From Saccharophagus degradans 2-40 (GTDB taxonomy: Bacteria; Pseudomonadota; Gammaproteobacteria; Pseudomonadales; Cellvibrionaceae): a stretch of 64,000 nt of DNA. The stretch lies in contig NC_007912.1 of NCBI RefSeq assembly GCF_000013665.1, positions 186,001 to 250,000 of the forward strand. The letters are read 5' to 3'. Within the stretch, counting starts at the first letter, position 1. Every line of letters begins with the position of its first letter. This document shows positions 8,498-18,009 of the stretch, piece by piece. Both the position numbers and the translations under genes were made by a program. The notes beneath the pieces are model-generated. The model was not told the origin of the DNA, ran no database searches, and worked only from the letters and a program-made list of their open reading frames with translations.

Positions 8498-9724
8498 TTA
8501 GTATCCCAAATGACGCCTGAATGTTGTTAGCAGTTGTTCGGTGAGCGTTGACCAATCAAAATTCTTAGTTGCGTACCTTCTGCCTTCATCACCAATACGG
8601 TGCGCTTCGCTCGCGTCGTGTCTAAGTGTGTTTAATGCTTGCGTAAACTGTTCGGCCGTATCAGCTAGTACTATCGATTCGCCATTAACCGCATTCACAC
8701 CGGCATTCGCTATTGTTGTAGAAATAACTGGCTTAGAAGCAAACATGGCTTCAATAACTTTGTTTTGTAAACCCGCTCCGCTAAACAGCGGGCACACAAA
8801 TAGTTTAATAGATTTATAGTAGGACCAAATGTTATCTACCGAGCCGGTAACAACAACATTTTTATGTTTGGCTGCTTCATCGTAAACGCTTTGTTCAGGG
8901 CTGCGGCCAACAATATAAAAGTAGCAGCTAGGATTTTTTTCTACGTAGTCTGGCCACACGTTGTCTAAAAACCATTTTACGGCTTTAACGTTTGGCCTGT
9001 AGGCCATATCGCCAACAAACCCTATGCTGTCGCTGTGCAGGTCTACAAGGGGGGCATCGTGTAATTCGCTGTGCTCAATGCCATTGGGTAGAACAATTAT
9101 TTTGTCTGCATCCCCTTTAGAAAAGCTCGCATCCACTTTAGAGATATAACAGGCTTTATCTGCTCTGTTTATTAGATCTCGCTCCCAAGCTTTGTATTTA
9201 ATAAATTCATACTTCTTGGACAGCAAAACGCTATCTCCGGCTTGGTAGCGTCGGTAAAAATGTAGCGGTAGTGAGTCTACTTCATCCCAAACGACCATTT
9301 TTGCCTTTTTTGCTTTTGGTAGTTGATCGTACAGCTCAAAAATAGAACTTGTTACGGCGAGTACTACATCGAAGTCTGAAAAGTTTTCGCTTGTATTAAA
9401 GTAATCGCAAGCGGTTTTATAATTGTATGAAATTTGTGAAAGCGGTTTGCCAAAAGGTAAAAGTGCACTAACTCGTGCGAGTATTTTTTGGGTGATAGAT
9501 GGGGTTTTAATGGGGTAGCTATCGGCCGCGGTTGTTTTAATACCCGCTGCTTGTAACGCATCTATATCGTCTTGGTTCCACGTTTTTTCTATGTGTGGAA
9601 ATATACGTAGCGATACCTCGTTGTCGGTTTCGCTAAGTGATTTTGCCAATGCATAGTAGCGTAGGGTTAAACCGTTCTTTCTGGCGGGAAAGGGGGTAAC
9701 ACCCATCAAAATACAAATTTTCAA
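8498..9724 (-). CDS. GT4-like glycosyltransferase
   Basis: 408 residues with a GT-B layout. The N-terminus (MGVTPFPARKNGLTLRYYAL) is the acceptor-binding domain. The C-terminal half holds SIGFVGDMAYRPN, CPLFSGAGLQNKVIEAMFASKPVIST and ENKxDW-like ends typical of family 4 transferases, including the EX7E-type loop. The first codon appears to be TTG at 9724, supported by a GGAG ribosome site seven bases upstream. It should transfer a nucleotide-activated sugar to the growing lipid-linked repeat unit; donor and acceptor are unknown. Confidence 0.85.
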   Translation of the reverse strand: MKICILMGVTPFPARKNGLTLRYYALAKSLSETDNEVSLRIFPHIEKTWNQDDIDALQAAGIKTTAADSYPIKTPSITQKILARVSALLPFGKPLSQISYNYKTACDYFNTSENFSDFDVVLAVTSSIFELYDQLPKAKKAKMVVWDEVDSLPLHFYRRYQAGDSVLLSKKYEFIKYKAWERDLINRADKACYISKVDASFSKGDADKIIVLPNGIEHSELHDAPLVDLHSDSIGFVGDMAYRPNVKAVKWFLDNVWPDYVEKNPSCYFYIVGRSPEQSVYDEAAKHKNVVVTGSVDNIWSYYKSIKLFVCPLFSGAGLQNKVIEAMFASKPVISTTIANAGVNAVNGESIVLADTAEQFTQALNTLRHDASEAHRIGDEGRRYATKNFDWSTLTEQLLTTFRRHLGY

Positions 9725-9751
9725 AAAAATCTCCGTACGCTCAGTGGTAGA

Positions 9752-10300
9752 TTAATCGATGTAGCCGGTTGTGCCGGTTGCACTTTTTACTAGTTCTGCG
9801 CGCTTTTGGTCGTCTAAGTTGTAAATGTGGTAGTCTTGACCAAATATAGTCTTATTGTTTTCGCTTACGTCAGCTTTTACTTTTTCTAAGTAACTTTCTA
9901 AGGTGGTAATAATACGTGCCGGGTTGCCTGCGGCTATTACCCCATCGGGTATGTCTTTGGTTACTACAGAGCCCGAACCAATAATAGTATTTTTACCAAC
10001 AGTTACGCCGGGCATTATTATTGCGGAATGGCCGATAAAAGAATTTTCTTTTACATGAACTTTGCCAAGTTTTGTGTAATTTAAAAATTCTTTTGTGCTG
10101 GCGTCGTGGGCGAGAAAAGTAACGTTTGGTGCGATAGTAACGTTATCGTCTATTTGTATAAGGTAGCAGTGGGCGGCGTCCCAAAAGCACTGGTCTACAA
10201 TGTGAACATTGTTTCCAAGTTTTAAACCCTTAGCCACTAGGCCTTCTATATATTTTTGACGCTTGCGGCGGCGCAACCAGCTTACCAATTTACCAATCAT
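9752..10300 (-). CDS. Hexapeptide-repeat acyltransferase (LbH, O-acetyltransferase type)
   Basis: About 182 residues with the left-handed beta-helix hexapeptide pattern from residue 30 to 130 (NVHIVD, IDDNVTIAPNVTF, ENSFIGHSAIIMPGVTVGKNTIIG) ending in AAGNPARII, as in maltose/serine-type O-acetyltransferases. The conserved acceptor-base His is probably that of FLAHDAS. The ATG at 10300 fits the family better than a TTG four codons upstream. It probably acetylates a sugar hydroxyl of the exopolysaccharide precursor, and lies between the GNAT-like protein and GT4 with 27-nt gaps on both sides. Confidence 0.82.
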   Translation of the reverse strand: MIGKLVSWLRRRKRQKYIEGLVAKGLKLGNNVHIVDQCFWDAAHCYLIQIDDNVTIAPNVTFLAHDASTKEFLNYTKLGKVHVKENSFIGHSAIIMPGVTVGKNTIIGSGSVVTKDIPDGVIAAGNPARIITTLESYLEKVKADVSENNKTIFGQDYHIYNLDDQKRAELVKSATGTTGYID

Positions 10301-10327
10301 ATTTTTACCCAATGAGTGAGTACGAAT

Positions 10328-11440
10328 CTATTTTTTAAGAAGAAGACGCAGTTTTCTAACAATTTCTACTAGCGTGTCTTCGAGTAAAAAAGGTGCGTTG
10401 CTTTTTCTTAAGCACAGCCAATCTAGTATGTCTATTTTGGAAGACAATGAAACTTTGTAATCTTCCCCGCCGGCTAGGTAGTAATATTCTTGAATACCTA
10501 GCTGGTGACAGAGTTTCATGCATGCGTGATGGCAAACGAAACCAGGCTTAAGGCGATTATCGTCTTCATATAAAAAACCGCATTGGATGTTATATGCGCG
10601 GTCTTTTATAACTAAATTAAATAGGTAGCCTATTACGGTGTCCCCCACAATATATTTGGTAAGCTGGATTTGACCAAGAGCCAGCCACTGGCTAATCATT
10701 GTGCGGTTAAATTTAGTCCAAACAGGGTTTGCAAATGCGCCCGAATCACCTTTGTCATTCCAGTGTGCGGTATGCAAGTTGGCCATTTCGTTCCAAAAGC
10801 TTTCAACGTCATTTAGGTCGGTAACAGTGTGTACATTAAGTTGCCCATACATCTGTTCGTATAGCTGAGTTGCTTTTCTTACTTGTCGGCGTCTGTTTGA
10901 GCTAATGTTAAGCTTTTCGACATCTTCCCATTTTGAATCTTTAGCGAGCAAAGCTATTGGAGATGTATCTTCTCGTTCGCTAAAAAAAAGTAATGCATTT
11001 TCATTTGCGGCAGCTTTTATAAATGGTGTTTGCGTAGGGTCAATCTTATTGATTTTTATTTCGTCCCACACAAGTTCATTTTTTAATGCCGCTAAAGTTG
11101 CATTCCACACTGCAGGGTAATCGCTTTGTGCAGCTAAAATACCGTTGTATTCAATGACCATGTCATTTGGTGTTTCGGGCACTTCGTTAAAAAAGAGAAT
11201 TTTGCGTTTAAATATGCCGCGGCGTTTAACTGTAAGAATATGAGCGATAGCCAAACCCACAATGGAGTCGGAATTTTTTACAGTTATAAGAATTGGGTTG
11301 TGATGTTGGGATACTACTTCAAACCAAGGTGCTATCCAGCATTCATTTAAAAATGCGTGGCCTGGAGTGTTTGCACACAGCTGGGACCAGTGATTTTTTA
11401 CGAGTTCAAAGCTGGGGCTTTGGGTAAGCTCAACTTGCAT
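10328..11440 (-). CDS. GNAT/FemAB-like acyltransferase (CelD/BcsL-type)
   Basis: 370 residues. The C-terminal half, with ISSNRRRQVRKATQLYE followed by AYNIQCGFLYEDDNRLKPGFVCHHACMKLC, is the Acetyltransf_6 (CelD/FemAB-related) fold found in exopolysaccharide and PEP-CTERM gene clusters. The start is the ATG at 11440 with AGGGA nine bases before it; an upstream TTG would add 12 residues. It is the first gene of the operon that runs to 2819. The reaction is probably acyl transfer to an amino sugar or lipid-linked intermediate; donor unknown. Confidence 0.75.
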   Translation of the reverse strand: MQVELTQSPSFELVKNHWSQLCANTPGHAFLNECWIAPWFEVVSQHHNPILITVKNSDSIVGLAIAHILTVKRRGIFKRKILFFNEVPETPNDMVIEYNGILAAQSDYPAVWNATLAALKNELVWDEIKINKIDPTQTPFIKAAANENALLFFSEREDTSPIALLAKDSKWEDVEKLNISSNRRRQVRKATQLYEQMYGQLNVHTVTDLNDVESFWNEMANLHTAHWNDKGDSGAFANPVWTKFNRTMISQWLALGQIQLTKYIVGDTVIGYLFNLVIKDRAYNIQCGFLYEDDNRLKPGFVCHHACMKLCHQLGIQEYYYLAGGEDYKVSLSSKIDILDWLCLRKSNAPFLLEDTLVEIVRKLRLLLKK

Positions 11441-11823
11441 AGTCGCTGTATCCCTTGCTGAAACTGGCTGCAACACGTTGTTTCTCTGATGATGTTGGTG
11501 CTAGAGCACGCCTTTTAGGTGGCGTATTCTAAAGAATGGATGCTATCAAAAACTCTTTTTCCGTGAGGGCTTTTGAGAGGCTGCAAGTGTATAGCCAAGC
11601 CGTGGAGTTGTCGAGCTAAGGGGCAGATAAAAGACCTTGTTTTCTAATGCTAACCTGTTGCGCAGTTTGGTGTACAATCTTCGCTATTTGATGGCCGCAA
11701 CATTTTATAAGTGCTGTGCGTTTAAAATTTTAGATGTGTTGTAAGAGTGTAATACTTTTATGCCAAGGGACTATTGCGGTTACGGTTGTGTTGCGCCGAC
11801 GTCTCATACTTTAGGGAGTGTTT
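11441..11823. other. Divergent intergenic region between the two polysaccharide operons
   Basis: 383 bases separating the minus-strand operon (start 11440) from the plus-strand GT2 operon (start 11824). It should hold two divergent promoters. I see AT-rich patches (a TACAAT hexamer near 11673) but no promoter pair I would call with confidence, and no RNA gene. An AGGGAG ribosome site lies directly before 11824. Confidence 0.5.
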
Positions 11824-12963
11824 ATGTTGGTACTTTTGTTTTGGTTTTTAGCCTTTTTGTCCCTCTATAGCTATTTTATTTACCCCCTTATTCTCAAGTT
11901 GTTAGCTGCGCGTAAAAGTGTAGCGAGTGGAGACTCGGTTGATACGAGCGGTTTGATGCTGTCGTTAGTTATTACCGCATATAACGAAAAAGATCGTATA
12001 CGCCGTAAATTAGAGAATGCGTTGGCGCTAGATTACGATAAAAGCAAGCTCGAGATAATTATCGCCTCTGACAGTTCGGATGATGGCACGGACGACATTG
12101 TGCGTGAATACGCTGATCGCGGCGTGCGCTTGGTGCGGGCCGAGGAGCGGTTGGGGAAAGAGAATGCCCAGTTAACGGCCATTAAGGCTGTAAAAGGCGA
12201 TATTATTGTTTTCTCCGATGTGGCTACAGAGATGGAGCCCGATGCCCTGCATAAGTTGGTGCGTTATTTCGCGGATGCGAGTGTTGGAGCTGTGTCGAGT
12301 GAAGATAGGTTTATTTCGCAAGATGGCAGCGTTGCCGGCGAAGGTGCGTATGTGAAATACGAAATGTGGCTGCGCAAGCAAGAATCCAAACTGGCTGGTT
12401 TAGTTGGTTTAAGTGGTTCATTTTTTGCCGCCCGCAAAGAAGTGTGTGAAGAGTGGGATATTCATTCCCCCAGCGACTTCAATACAGCGCTTAACTCGGT
12501 GCGATTGGGGTTGCGAGCGGTAACTGCGCCAGATGTTCTAGGTTTTTACCAGGATCTAAAAGACCCAAGCAAAGAGTACATGCGTAAAATACGCACTGTC
12601 ATTCGCGGAATGACGGCTCTTTCTCGCCACCCAGATGTTCTAAACCCCGCAGAAATTGGTGTGTACGCTTTGCAGGTGTTTAGCCACAAGTTAATGCGCT
12701 GGTTGGTGCCGTGGTTCCTTTTGGCTCTTTTTATTGTGACTGCAATGGTTTCTGGTAGTGGAGCTATATATAGCTTGGCGTTGTTTGCGCAGTTATTGTT
12801 CTACGGAATTGCTATTGCTGCGCACTACAGTGTGAAGCTGCAAGACTACGGCCCTATTAAGATTATCTACTTTTTTACGCAGGTTAACGTGGCTCTATTT
12901 GACGCTGCTTGTCGCTTTCTTTCGGGCACGCGCATGACAACCTGGAAGCCTTCGGCGCGCTAA
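11824..12963 (+). CDS. Membrane-anchored GT2 glycosyltransferase
   Basis: About 379 residues: one N-terminal membrane helix, a GT-A domain (LSLVITAYNEKDRIRRKLEN, IIIASDSSDDGTDDI, GDIIVFSDVATEMEPDAL with the DxD-like position, then GLVGLSGSFFAARKEV), and C-terminal helices after residue 300. This is the pattern of processive or polyprenyl-linked family 2 transferases. The ATG at 11824 has AGGGAG at ideal spacing and is preferred over a GTG two codons earlier. It overlaps the next gene in a TAATG arrangement. Confidence 0.87.
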   Translation: MLVLLFWFLAFLSLYSYFIYPLILKLLAARKSVASGDSVDTSGLMLSLVITAYNEKDRIRRKLENALALDYDKSKLEIIIASDSSDDGTDDIVREYADRGVRLVRAEERLGKENAQLTAIKAVKGDIIVFSDVATEMEPDALHKLVRYFADASVGAVSSEDRFISQDGSVAGEGAYVKYEMWLRKQESKLAGLVGLSGSFFAARKEVCEEWDIHSPSDFNTALNSVRLGLRAVTAPDVLGFYQDLKDPSKEYMRKIRTVIRGMTALSRHPDVLNPAEIGVYALQVFSHKLMRWLVPWFLLALFIVTAMVSGSGAIYSLALFAQLLFYGIAIAAHYSVKLQDYGPIKIIYFFTQVNVALFDAACRFLSGTRMTTWKPSAR

Positions 12964-14090
12964 TGTTTAAAGATATACCTCCTGTAGGAGGCAAAACCAG
13001 TTGGGATACGACGTGCCCCCCGCCAGTATTCGAAGGGTATGAAGCACTTTTTGTAGATAGTGGTACATCTGCGTTGGCGTTGGCGTTGTTGGCGGCACGT
13101 ATACAGCACGGGGGGGAGTGCCCCGAGGTTTTACTTCCTGCTTATGGCTGCCCAGATTTGGTTGCCGCCACAATGTTTGCTGGCTGTAAGCCGGTGATAA
13201 TTGATATTGCCGCGCCAGACGACCCCGCATTGTGCTTAGAGCAACTTAAAGCCGCCTTAAACCCTAATACAGCTGCTGTAGTGGCTGTAAATTTTTTGGG
13301 CGTGCGTGAACGCTTGCTGGCTATTAAAAAGTTGTTACCAGTGCAAACTCTCTTGGTTGAAGATAATGCCCAGTGGTACCCAGAGTTATCAGAAGGTGTG
13401 ATTTTGCACGGGCACCTAACGGTTAATTCCTTTGGTCGGGGTAAGCCTGCAAGCATACTTGGTGGCGGTATGCTTTTAATGGAAGCCGGTCTCGCGGGGC
13501 GGGTGCGCGATAATTTGCTGGCGCTGCTCGGTGAAGCCAGCAGTGGCGGCGGTATTAAGCGTAAGCTCATTACTAAGGTGTACAACTTACTGCTTAACCC
13601 TTACTTGTATTTTTGGCTCAATCGAAACCCTTTATTGAGTGTGGGTGCAACGCATTACGATAAGCTTGAGCAGGTAAGTGCTATGCCAGCATGTGACTTA
13701 GCACGAGTTGGCGCTAATATTGAATGCTATTTATCGCAAAGCAGGCGAGTGGAGGAGGCGTTAGATGTGGTTGTGCGCTCTAATGCCAGCTTGAGCTCGC
13801 CTGGTTTAGATGTTGCAACGCGTAGAGGGCGTTTGCTGCGTTATCCGCTAATTGCTAGCTCTGCGGCAAGGCGTGACGAATTAGTGGAAAAAATGCGGGC
13901 TTTTGGGCTAACAAAAATGTACCAGCGCGCCCTACCATTTATTGATGGTGTGGCACACGATGTGAGTGTGTTTGACGATGTGCCAAACGCAAGGGCTTTT
14001 GCACAGCGATTTTTAACCCTTCCAGTGCATTCTGGTGTGAACGCTCAAGCATTAAAGTTGATCTCGCAAGAATTAAATAAGTCGCTCTGA
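12963..14090 (+). CDS. DegT/DnrJ/EryC1-family PLP-dependent enzyme
   Basis: 375 residues. GTSALALALLAARI is the phosphate-binding region, EVLLPAYGCPDLVAATMFAGCKPVIIDI and LLVEDNAQW (aspartate pairing with the pyridine nitrogen) follow, and SFGRGKPASILGGGML near residue 165 carries the lysine expected to bind PLP. This is the sugar aminotransferase/dehydratase fold that makes amino-deoxy sugars. It is translationally coupled to the GT2 through a TAATG overlap. It probably supplies an amino sugar for the same polymer. The sequence is rather divergent from typical nucleotide-sugar aminotransferases, so the substrate is open. Confidence 0.78.
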   Translation: MFKDIPPVGGKTSWDTTCPPPVFEGYEALFVDSGTSALALALLAARIQHGGECPEVLLPAYGCPDLVAATMFAGCKPVIIDIAAPDDPALCLEQLKAALNPNTAAVVAVNFLGVRERLLAIKKLLPVQTLLVEDNAQWYPELSEGVILHGHLTVNSFGRGKPASILGGGMLLMEAGLAGRVRDNLLALLGEASSGGGIKRKLITKVYNLLLNPYLYFWLNRNPLLSVGATHYDKLEQVSAMPACDLARVGANIECYLSQSRRVEEALDVVVRSNASLSSPGLDVATRRGRLLRYPLIASSAARRDELVEKMRAFGLTKMYQRALPFIDGVAHDVSVFDDVPNARAFAQRFLTLPVHSGVNAQALKLISQELNKSL

Positions 14091-14150
14091 GCTGCCGTAT
14101 AGAGCGCTTGCCTTATCAATGGAATGGTTATGAATATGGATGGATGGTAA

Positions 14151-14984
14151 ATGGCTTCCAGTGAACAAGTTAAAGAAATGTTTTCGGCATCGCGCGGGGC
14201 AAGCCAGTGGGATGACATGTATAAAGGCAAGCCGAGTACGTTCGAGCAGCATATTTTTACTACGCGTCGGAACTACGCCCTAGATTTTGTGGCGAATAAC
14301 TTTGATAGGCAATCGAGTATTTTAGATCTTGGGTGTGGTGCGGGGCCGTTTGTGAGTGAGTTGCTTCGCCATGGGTACCAGTGTGTAGCTACAGATTACT
14401 CCGCAGATATTCTCGCCAACGCGGTAAAAAGAATTGAGTCCATACCGTGCGATCGCACTCCGTTGGCACAAAGTGATTGCCAGTTTATTCCTTTTGCTTC
14501 GCAAGCTTTCGATGCCGTTGTATGCCTTGGGGTAATTAGTTACGTGCCAGATAGGTCGAAAGCGCTGGGTGAAATGTCACGTATATTAGCACCTGATGGG
14601 CAGCTGCTAATTACCTTTCGAAACTACTATAACCCTGTAGTGTTTGAGCCGTTGAATTGGCTTAAAGGCTTATTTGGTAAGGTTATCCCCAGCATACACG
14701 CTGAGCATACGGGCGAATTTGTACCCGGCGCGTTTTTAAAGCCTCAAGCTATTAAATGCTTGCTAGAGCAAGCTGGCTTGGAAGTGGTGGAGCAGTACGG
14801 TATTGGTAGGGGGCCCTTGAAAGTGGCTGGCCGCACTGTGTTTCCAGAAAAAGTTTCAATTGCACTGGATGCATTTTTTCAGCGTTGCTTGCGTTGGTTT
14901 GGGCTTTCTAGCTGCATTCTTGGTGCAGATGTTGTGCTGTATAGATGTAAAAAGCAATTAAATAGCTCGCGCAACGGCAATTAA
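14151..14984 (+). CDS. Class I SAM-dependent methyltransferase
   Basis: 277 residues. ILDLGCGAGPFVSELL is motif I for SAM binding, VATDYSADIL motif II, and FDAVVCLGVISYVPD with LLITFRN complete a Methyltransf_11-type fold. The C-terminal hundred residues include a hydrophobic patch that may hold the lipid-linked or sugar substrate. It lies between the DegT enzyme and the PrpF protein in the plus-strand operon, so methylation of a sugar is the simplest guess. Confidence 0.82.
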   Translation: MASSEQVKEMFSASRGASQWDDMYKGKPSTFEQHIFTTRRNYALDFVANNFDRQSSILDLGCGAGPFVSELLRHGYQCVATDYSADILANAVKRIESIPCDRTPLAQSDCQFIPFASQAFDAVVCLGVISYVPDRSKALGEMSRILAPDGQLLITFRNYYNPVVFEPLNWLKGLFGKVIPSIHAEHTGEFVPGAFLKPQAIKCLLEQAGLEVVEQYGIGRGPLKVAGRTVFPEKVSIALDAFFQRCLRWFGLSSCILGADVVLYRCKKQLNSSRNGN

Positions 14985-14999
14985 AAAGGATTTAACAAC

Positions 15000-16121
15000 A
15001 TGGCTGCAATACCTTGCGTAATTATGAGAGGGGGCACCTCAAAAGGGGTGTATATCAACGAAGCCCACCTTCCTGCAGAAGCCGAAGCTCGCGACACCTT
15101 ATTGTGCAACTTGTTTGGTAGTAGCGACCCTCGTCAAATAGACGGAATAGGCGGGGGCGATCCGTTGACAAGCAAGGTGGCCATTCTTGCTGCGCCAAGC
15201 CACCCAGATGCCGATGTAGATTACATATCGGGCGAAGTACGCTTACGCCGCCACGAAGTTAACTACGGCATTATGTGCGGCAACTTAGCCGCGGGTGTTG
15301 GTCCTGCCGCTGTGCAAATGGGGTTAGTTGACCCGCAAAAGTGCTCTCATTCGGTAAAAGTTTTTAATCGAAATTCCGGCTCAGTTATCGATGCGCATTA
15401 CCTGCAGCCATTGGATAGTGAGTTGGGAACCTGTTTTTCCGCCAAGCTTATTTTTAATAATCCTATCGGCAACCACACGGGTTGTTTACTGCCCACCGGT
15501 AATCCTGTTGATATGGTTAGTATTCGTGGCATAACGGTGAAGTATTCGGTGGTGGATGCCGGCGCTGTTTACGCTTTTGTTAGTGCCAATGAGCTCGATT
15601 TGAAAGGCTGCGAAACACCAGCTGAAATAGATGCGATGGTATTGGTAAGAGAGTGGGTGGAACTATTTAGGCAGCATGTGGCGGAGACTATTAATTGTTT
15701 GCAGGTAGCTTCCAAGCAGGTGAATGTTGGGCAGATAAAAATAGCGCTTGTTTCGGCTTCTGCAAATGATTCCCTAAAGCAAACTAACATTGTTGGCCGC
15801 ATTATTAACCCTGCCAAAACCCACAAGGCTTATGCCGTATCGGGTGCAATAGCCACATGTGTGGCAGCTTTCACCTCAAAAACTATAGTGCAGAACATGA
15901 GCAGTGGCGTATTTGGCCTTGGGGCGGGCTTTAAAATTGGCCACCCTGAGGGAGTGCTAGAGGTGGGTTTACAACATGATGAAACTGAGCAGGGCGCTGT
16001 TATTCGCGCTGCGGAGATCTATCGAACCTCGCGATTGCTAATGGTTGGGCAAGCTTTTACCCCGCTTCAAGACAGCATGTTGACTTCTGTTGGAACACGT
16101 AAAATAGAAAACATATTATGA
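15000..16121 (+). CDS. PrpF-family protein (AcnD-accessory / tautomerase-isomerase type)
   Basis: 373 residues. MRGGTSKGVYI at the start, IDGIGGGDPLTSKVAIL, and NYGIMCGNLAAGVGPAA are the conserved motifs of the PrpF family, which has the diaminopimelate epimerase-like fold and includes aconitate isomerase and 4-oxalomesaconate tautomerase. The cysteine in MCGN is the likely catalytic residue. No prpBCD or acnD genes are nearby. The neighbours are a methyltransferase and an ATP-grasp ligase (4-nt ATGA overlap), so it may instead isomerise an unsaturated acid that is then ligated. That pathway is inference. Confidence 0.82.
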   Translation: MAAIPCVIMRGGTSKGVYINEAHLPAEAEARDTLLCNLFGSSDPRQIDGIGGGDPLTSKVAILAAPSHPDADVDYISGEVRLRRHEVNYGIMCGNLAAGVGPAAVQMGLVDPQKCSHSVKVFNRNSGSVIDAHYLQPLDSELGTCFSAKLIFNNPIGNHTGCLLPTGNPVDMVSIRGITVKYSVVDAGAVYAFVSANELDLKGCETPAEIDAMVLVREWVELFRQHVAETINCLQVASKQVNVGQIKIALVSASANDSLKQTNIVGRIINPAKTHKAYAVSGAIATCVAAFTSKTIVQNMSSGVFGLGAGFKIGHPEGVLEVGLQHDETEQGAVIRAAEIYRTSRLLMVGQAFTPLQDSMLTSVGTRKIENIL

Positions 16122-17368
16122 GTTTAGCTACTGCTTTTATAATTACGCACGAATCTGATCGCACTCGCACAGCGCAAGATAAATCGATGAGCATTATTGC
16201 GCTAACTCTCACGCGCGCCTTGGGGCGGCAGGGCATTCGTGTGGTGCGCATACACCCGAATATGTTTGAGCATAGCCTAACTTCACGCTATTGCAGTGCT
16301 ATTGAAATATGCCCAGATATGTACGAATCAGAAGAGGCGCTGAATCAGTTTTTGTGTGAGCTCGGAAGCCGCTACCCAGGTGAGAAAATTCTGATACCCG
16401 CATCAGATGACTGCTCTATGTACATTGCGCAGCATGAGGCTGTATTGCAGTCGCATTTTGTTTTGCTCAATCCCACTGCTGCTGCCATGTCTCGTATGAA
16501 AAATAAAAAGCTTCAATACGAGTTGGCGCAAGCTGCGGGAGTGCCCATACCAGAAACATACTTCCCCTCTACCGAAGAAGATATCGTAGCTTTGGCAGAA
16601 TCGGCGCACAATTACCCTTATGTAATTAAGCCATTAGAAGCGCAAAAATGGCGACTGGATGAGTTTAAGGATGTGGCTAATGGGCAGAAAGCGATCAAAG
16701 TGTATGATAAGGAGCAATTGCTAGCGGAGTTTCGGCGTATTGCTCCGTTCGATAATCAGCTTATGGTGCAAGAGATTATCTCTGGCGAAGATACCAACCT
16801 CTATACGTTTCTGGCCTATTGTTCCCACGACAAAAAGCCATTGGCTTACTGTATTCGTAGTAAGTTGCGTCAAAGCCCTATTAAGTTTGGCTACTGCTGT
16901 GCAACCATTTCTTGCCACAACGATGTTGTAGAGCGGCAAGCAAAGCAAATGCTGCAAATTGCAGATTACACCGGCATAGTAGGCATAGAGTTTAAATTAG
17001 ACCCCAAGACTCAAGAATACAAACTTATAGAAATTAATACTCGGCCAGTAAACACTACTGGCATTTCTATTGGTTGTGGAGTGAACTTACCTCTAATTGC
17101 ATATAACGATGCCGCGGGTATACCGCAGGACGCAGTCACAGATTGGGAAGATGGTGTGACTTGGGTATGGTTATACCACGATTTCTGGGTAGTAAAAGAG
17201 ATGAAGTCGCTGGGCTTTATTACCTACGGCGAGTGGATTAAATCCATAAGAGGCAAGCGCGTACATGCCATATTTGCAGCGGATGATTTAAAGCCGGTTT
17301 GGAATTTCTACTACAAGTCTGTAGCCGCTCTATTTGGCAACAAGCTAAGCAGGTTATTTGCTTCTTAG
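16118..17368 (+). CDS. ATP-grasp ligase
   Basis: 416 residues with an ATP-grasp core: an N-terminal Rossmann-like part, MKNKKLQYELAQAAGVPIPETYFPS (start of the ATP-binding subdomain), YPYVIKPLEAQKW, NQLMVQEIISGEDTNLYTF, and IVGIEFKLDPKTQEYKLIEINTRPVNTTG with the E/N metal ligands. This resembles carbamoyl-phosphate synthase-like ATP-grasp proteins that form an amide or ester through an acyl-phosphate. It overlaps the PrpF gene by ATGA, so the two products are probably made in equal amounts. Joining an acid made by PrpF to an amino sugar or amino acid is possible but not shown. Confidence 0.82.
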   Translation: MSLATAFIITHESDRTRTAQDKSMSIIALTLTRALGRQGIRVVRIHPNMFEHSLTSRYCSAIEICPDMYESEEALNQFLCELGSRYPGEKILIPASDDCSMYIAQHEAVLQSHFVLLNPTAAAMSRMKNKKLQYELAQAAGVPIPETYFPSTEEDIVALAESAHNYPYVIKPLEAQKWRLDEFKDVANGQKAIKVYDKEQLLAEFRRIAPFDNQLMVQEIISGEDTNLYTFLAYCSHDKKPLAYCIRSKLRQSPIKFGYCCATISCHNDVVERQAKQMLQIADYTGIVGIEFKLDPKTQEYKLIEINTRPVNTTGISIGCGVNLPLIAYNDAAGIPQDAVTDWEDGVTWVWLYHDFWVVKEMKSLGFITYGEWIKSIRGKRVHAIFAADDLKPVWNFYYKSVAALFGNKLSRLFAS

Positions 17369-17757
17369 CTGGGGGCTAAGTATTCTCAATATCTAAAAAT
17401 TAACGACTATAATAATGAATAAATAATCGTTTTTTAGTGTCATGCAATGTGTTTGGACATGTTGGCGTCATAGTTGCTAGTAGCATAAGGCGCTTTTAAA
17501 CAAGCCACCGTCAAAGCTAATTTAACTCTAAAATGCCTGTATCTTCAGCGTATTGATCGAATCTTATTCTAGTTCAGAGAATTATTTTTACTGATACTGA
17601 CGGTTTTGTTTACACCTTTGCTTTATTTATGCATACCTAAATAAAGGCTTTTGGCGCCCTTTGTTATTCATTACACTATGTTGTAATAGGCGCCTGCGCG
17701 TATTTTTAATTGAATCACTCTTTCGTTAGATTAATTAAGATTTCGGACAATAAAAGC
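17369..17757. other. Intergenic region before the carrier-protein operon
   Basis: 389 bases between the ATP-grasp gene and the first acyl carrier protein gene, AT-rich and with no coding potential I can support. It contains the inverted repeat at 17653-17694 close to the operon start, and probably the operon promoter. No clear terminator for the upstream operon was found. Confidence 0.5.
17653..17694. promoter_or_regulatory. Nested inverted repeat upstream of the ACP operon
   Basis: GGCGCC at 17653-17658 and again at 17689-17694 encloses ATTACA (17670-17675) and TGTAAT (17682-17687), which pair across a 6-base loop. The structure ends 63 bases before the ACP start, so it could be an operator or a leader-RNA hairpin. 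There is no T-run behind it. Confidence 0.35.
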
Positions 17758-17997
17758 ATGTACCAAGACAAACTTCGTGAACTACTAAGCAAGCATGGCA
17801 AACTTTCTGTAGATGCTCACGGGCTAGAAACAGAAAGCGACCTATACGAAGCAGGCTTAACGTCCCTCACGACAGTTAACCTAATGTTGGCTATAGAAGA
17901 CGAGTTTGATGTTGAGTTTTCAGATAGCATGCTTTCACGTAAAACATTCCAAAGCATTGGTGCTTTGTGTGATGCCTTGGAAGAACTTTTGGATTAA
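17758..17997 (+). CDS. Acyl carrier protein (first of two)
   Basis: A 79-residue acidic protein, MYQDKLRELLSKHGKLS onward, with the phosphopantetheine attachment serine in EAGLTSLTTVNLMLAIED (Ser about residue 39) and a helix-rich C-terminus ending ALEELLD. The ATG at 17758 gives the normal ACP length; an in-frame TTG at 17710 would add 16 residues unlike the family. It is followed after 12 nt by an acyl-CoA dehydrogenase and then an amino acid:[carrier protein] ligase, so it is most likely the protein that ligase aminoacylates. Confidence 0.88.
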   Translation: MYQDKLRELLSKHGKLSVDAHGLETESDLYEAGLTSLTTVNLMLAIEDEFDVEFSDSMLSRKTFQSIGALCDALEELLD

Positions 17998-18009
17998 TAG
18001 GGAACAACT

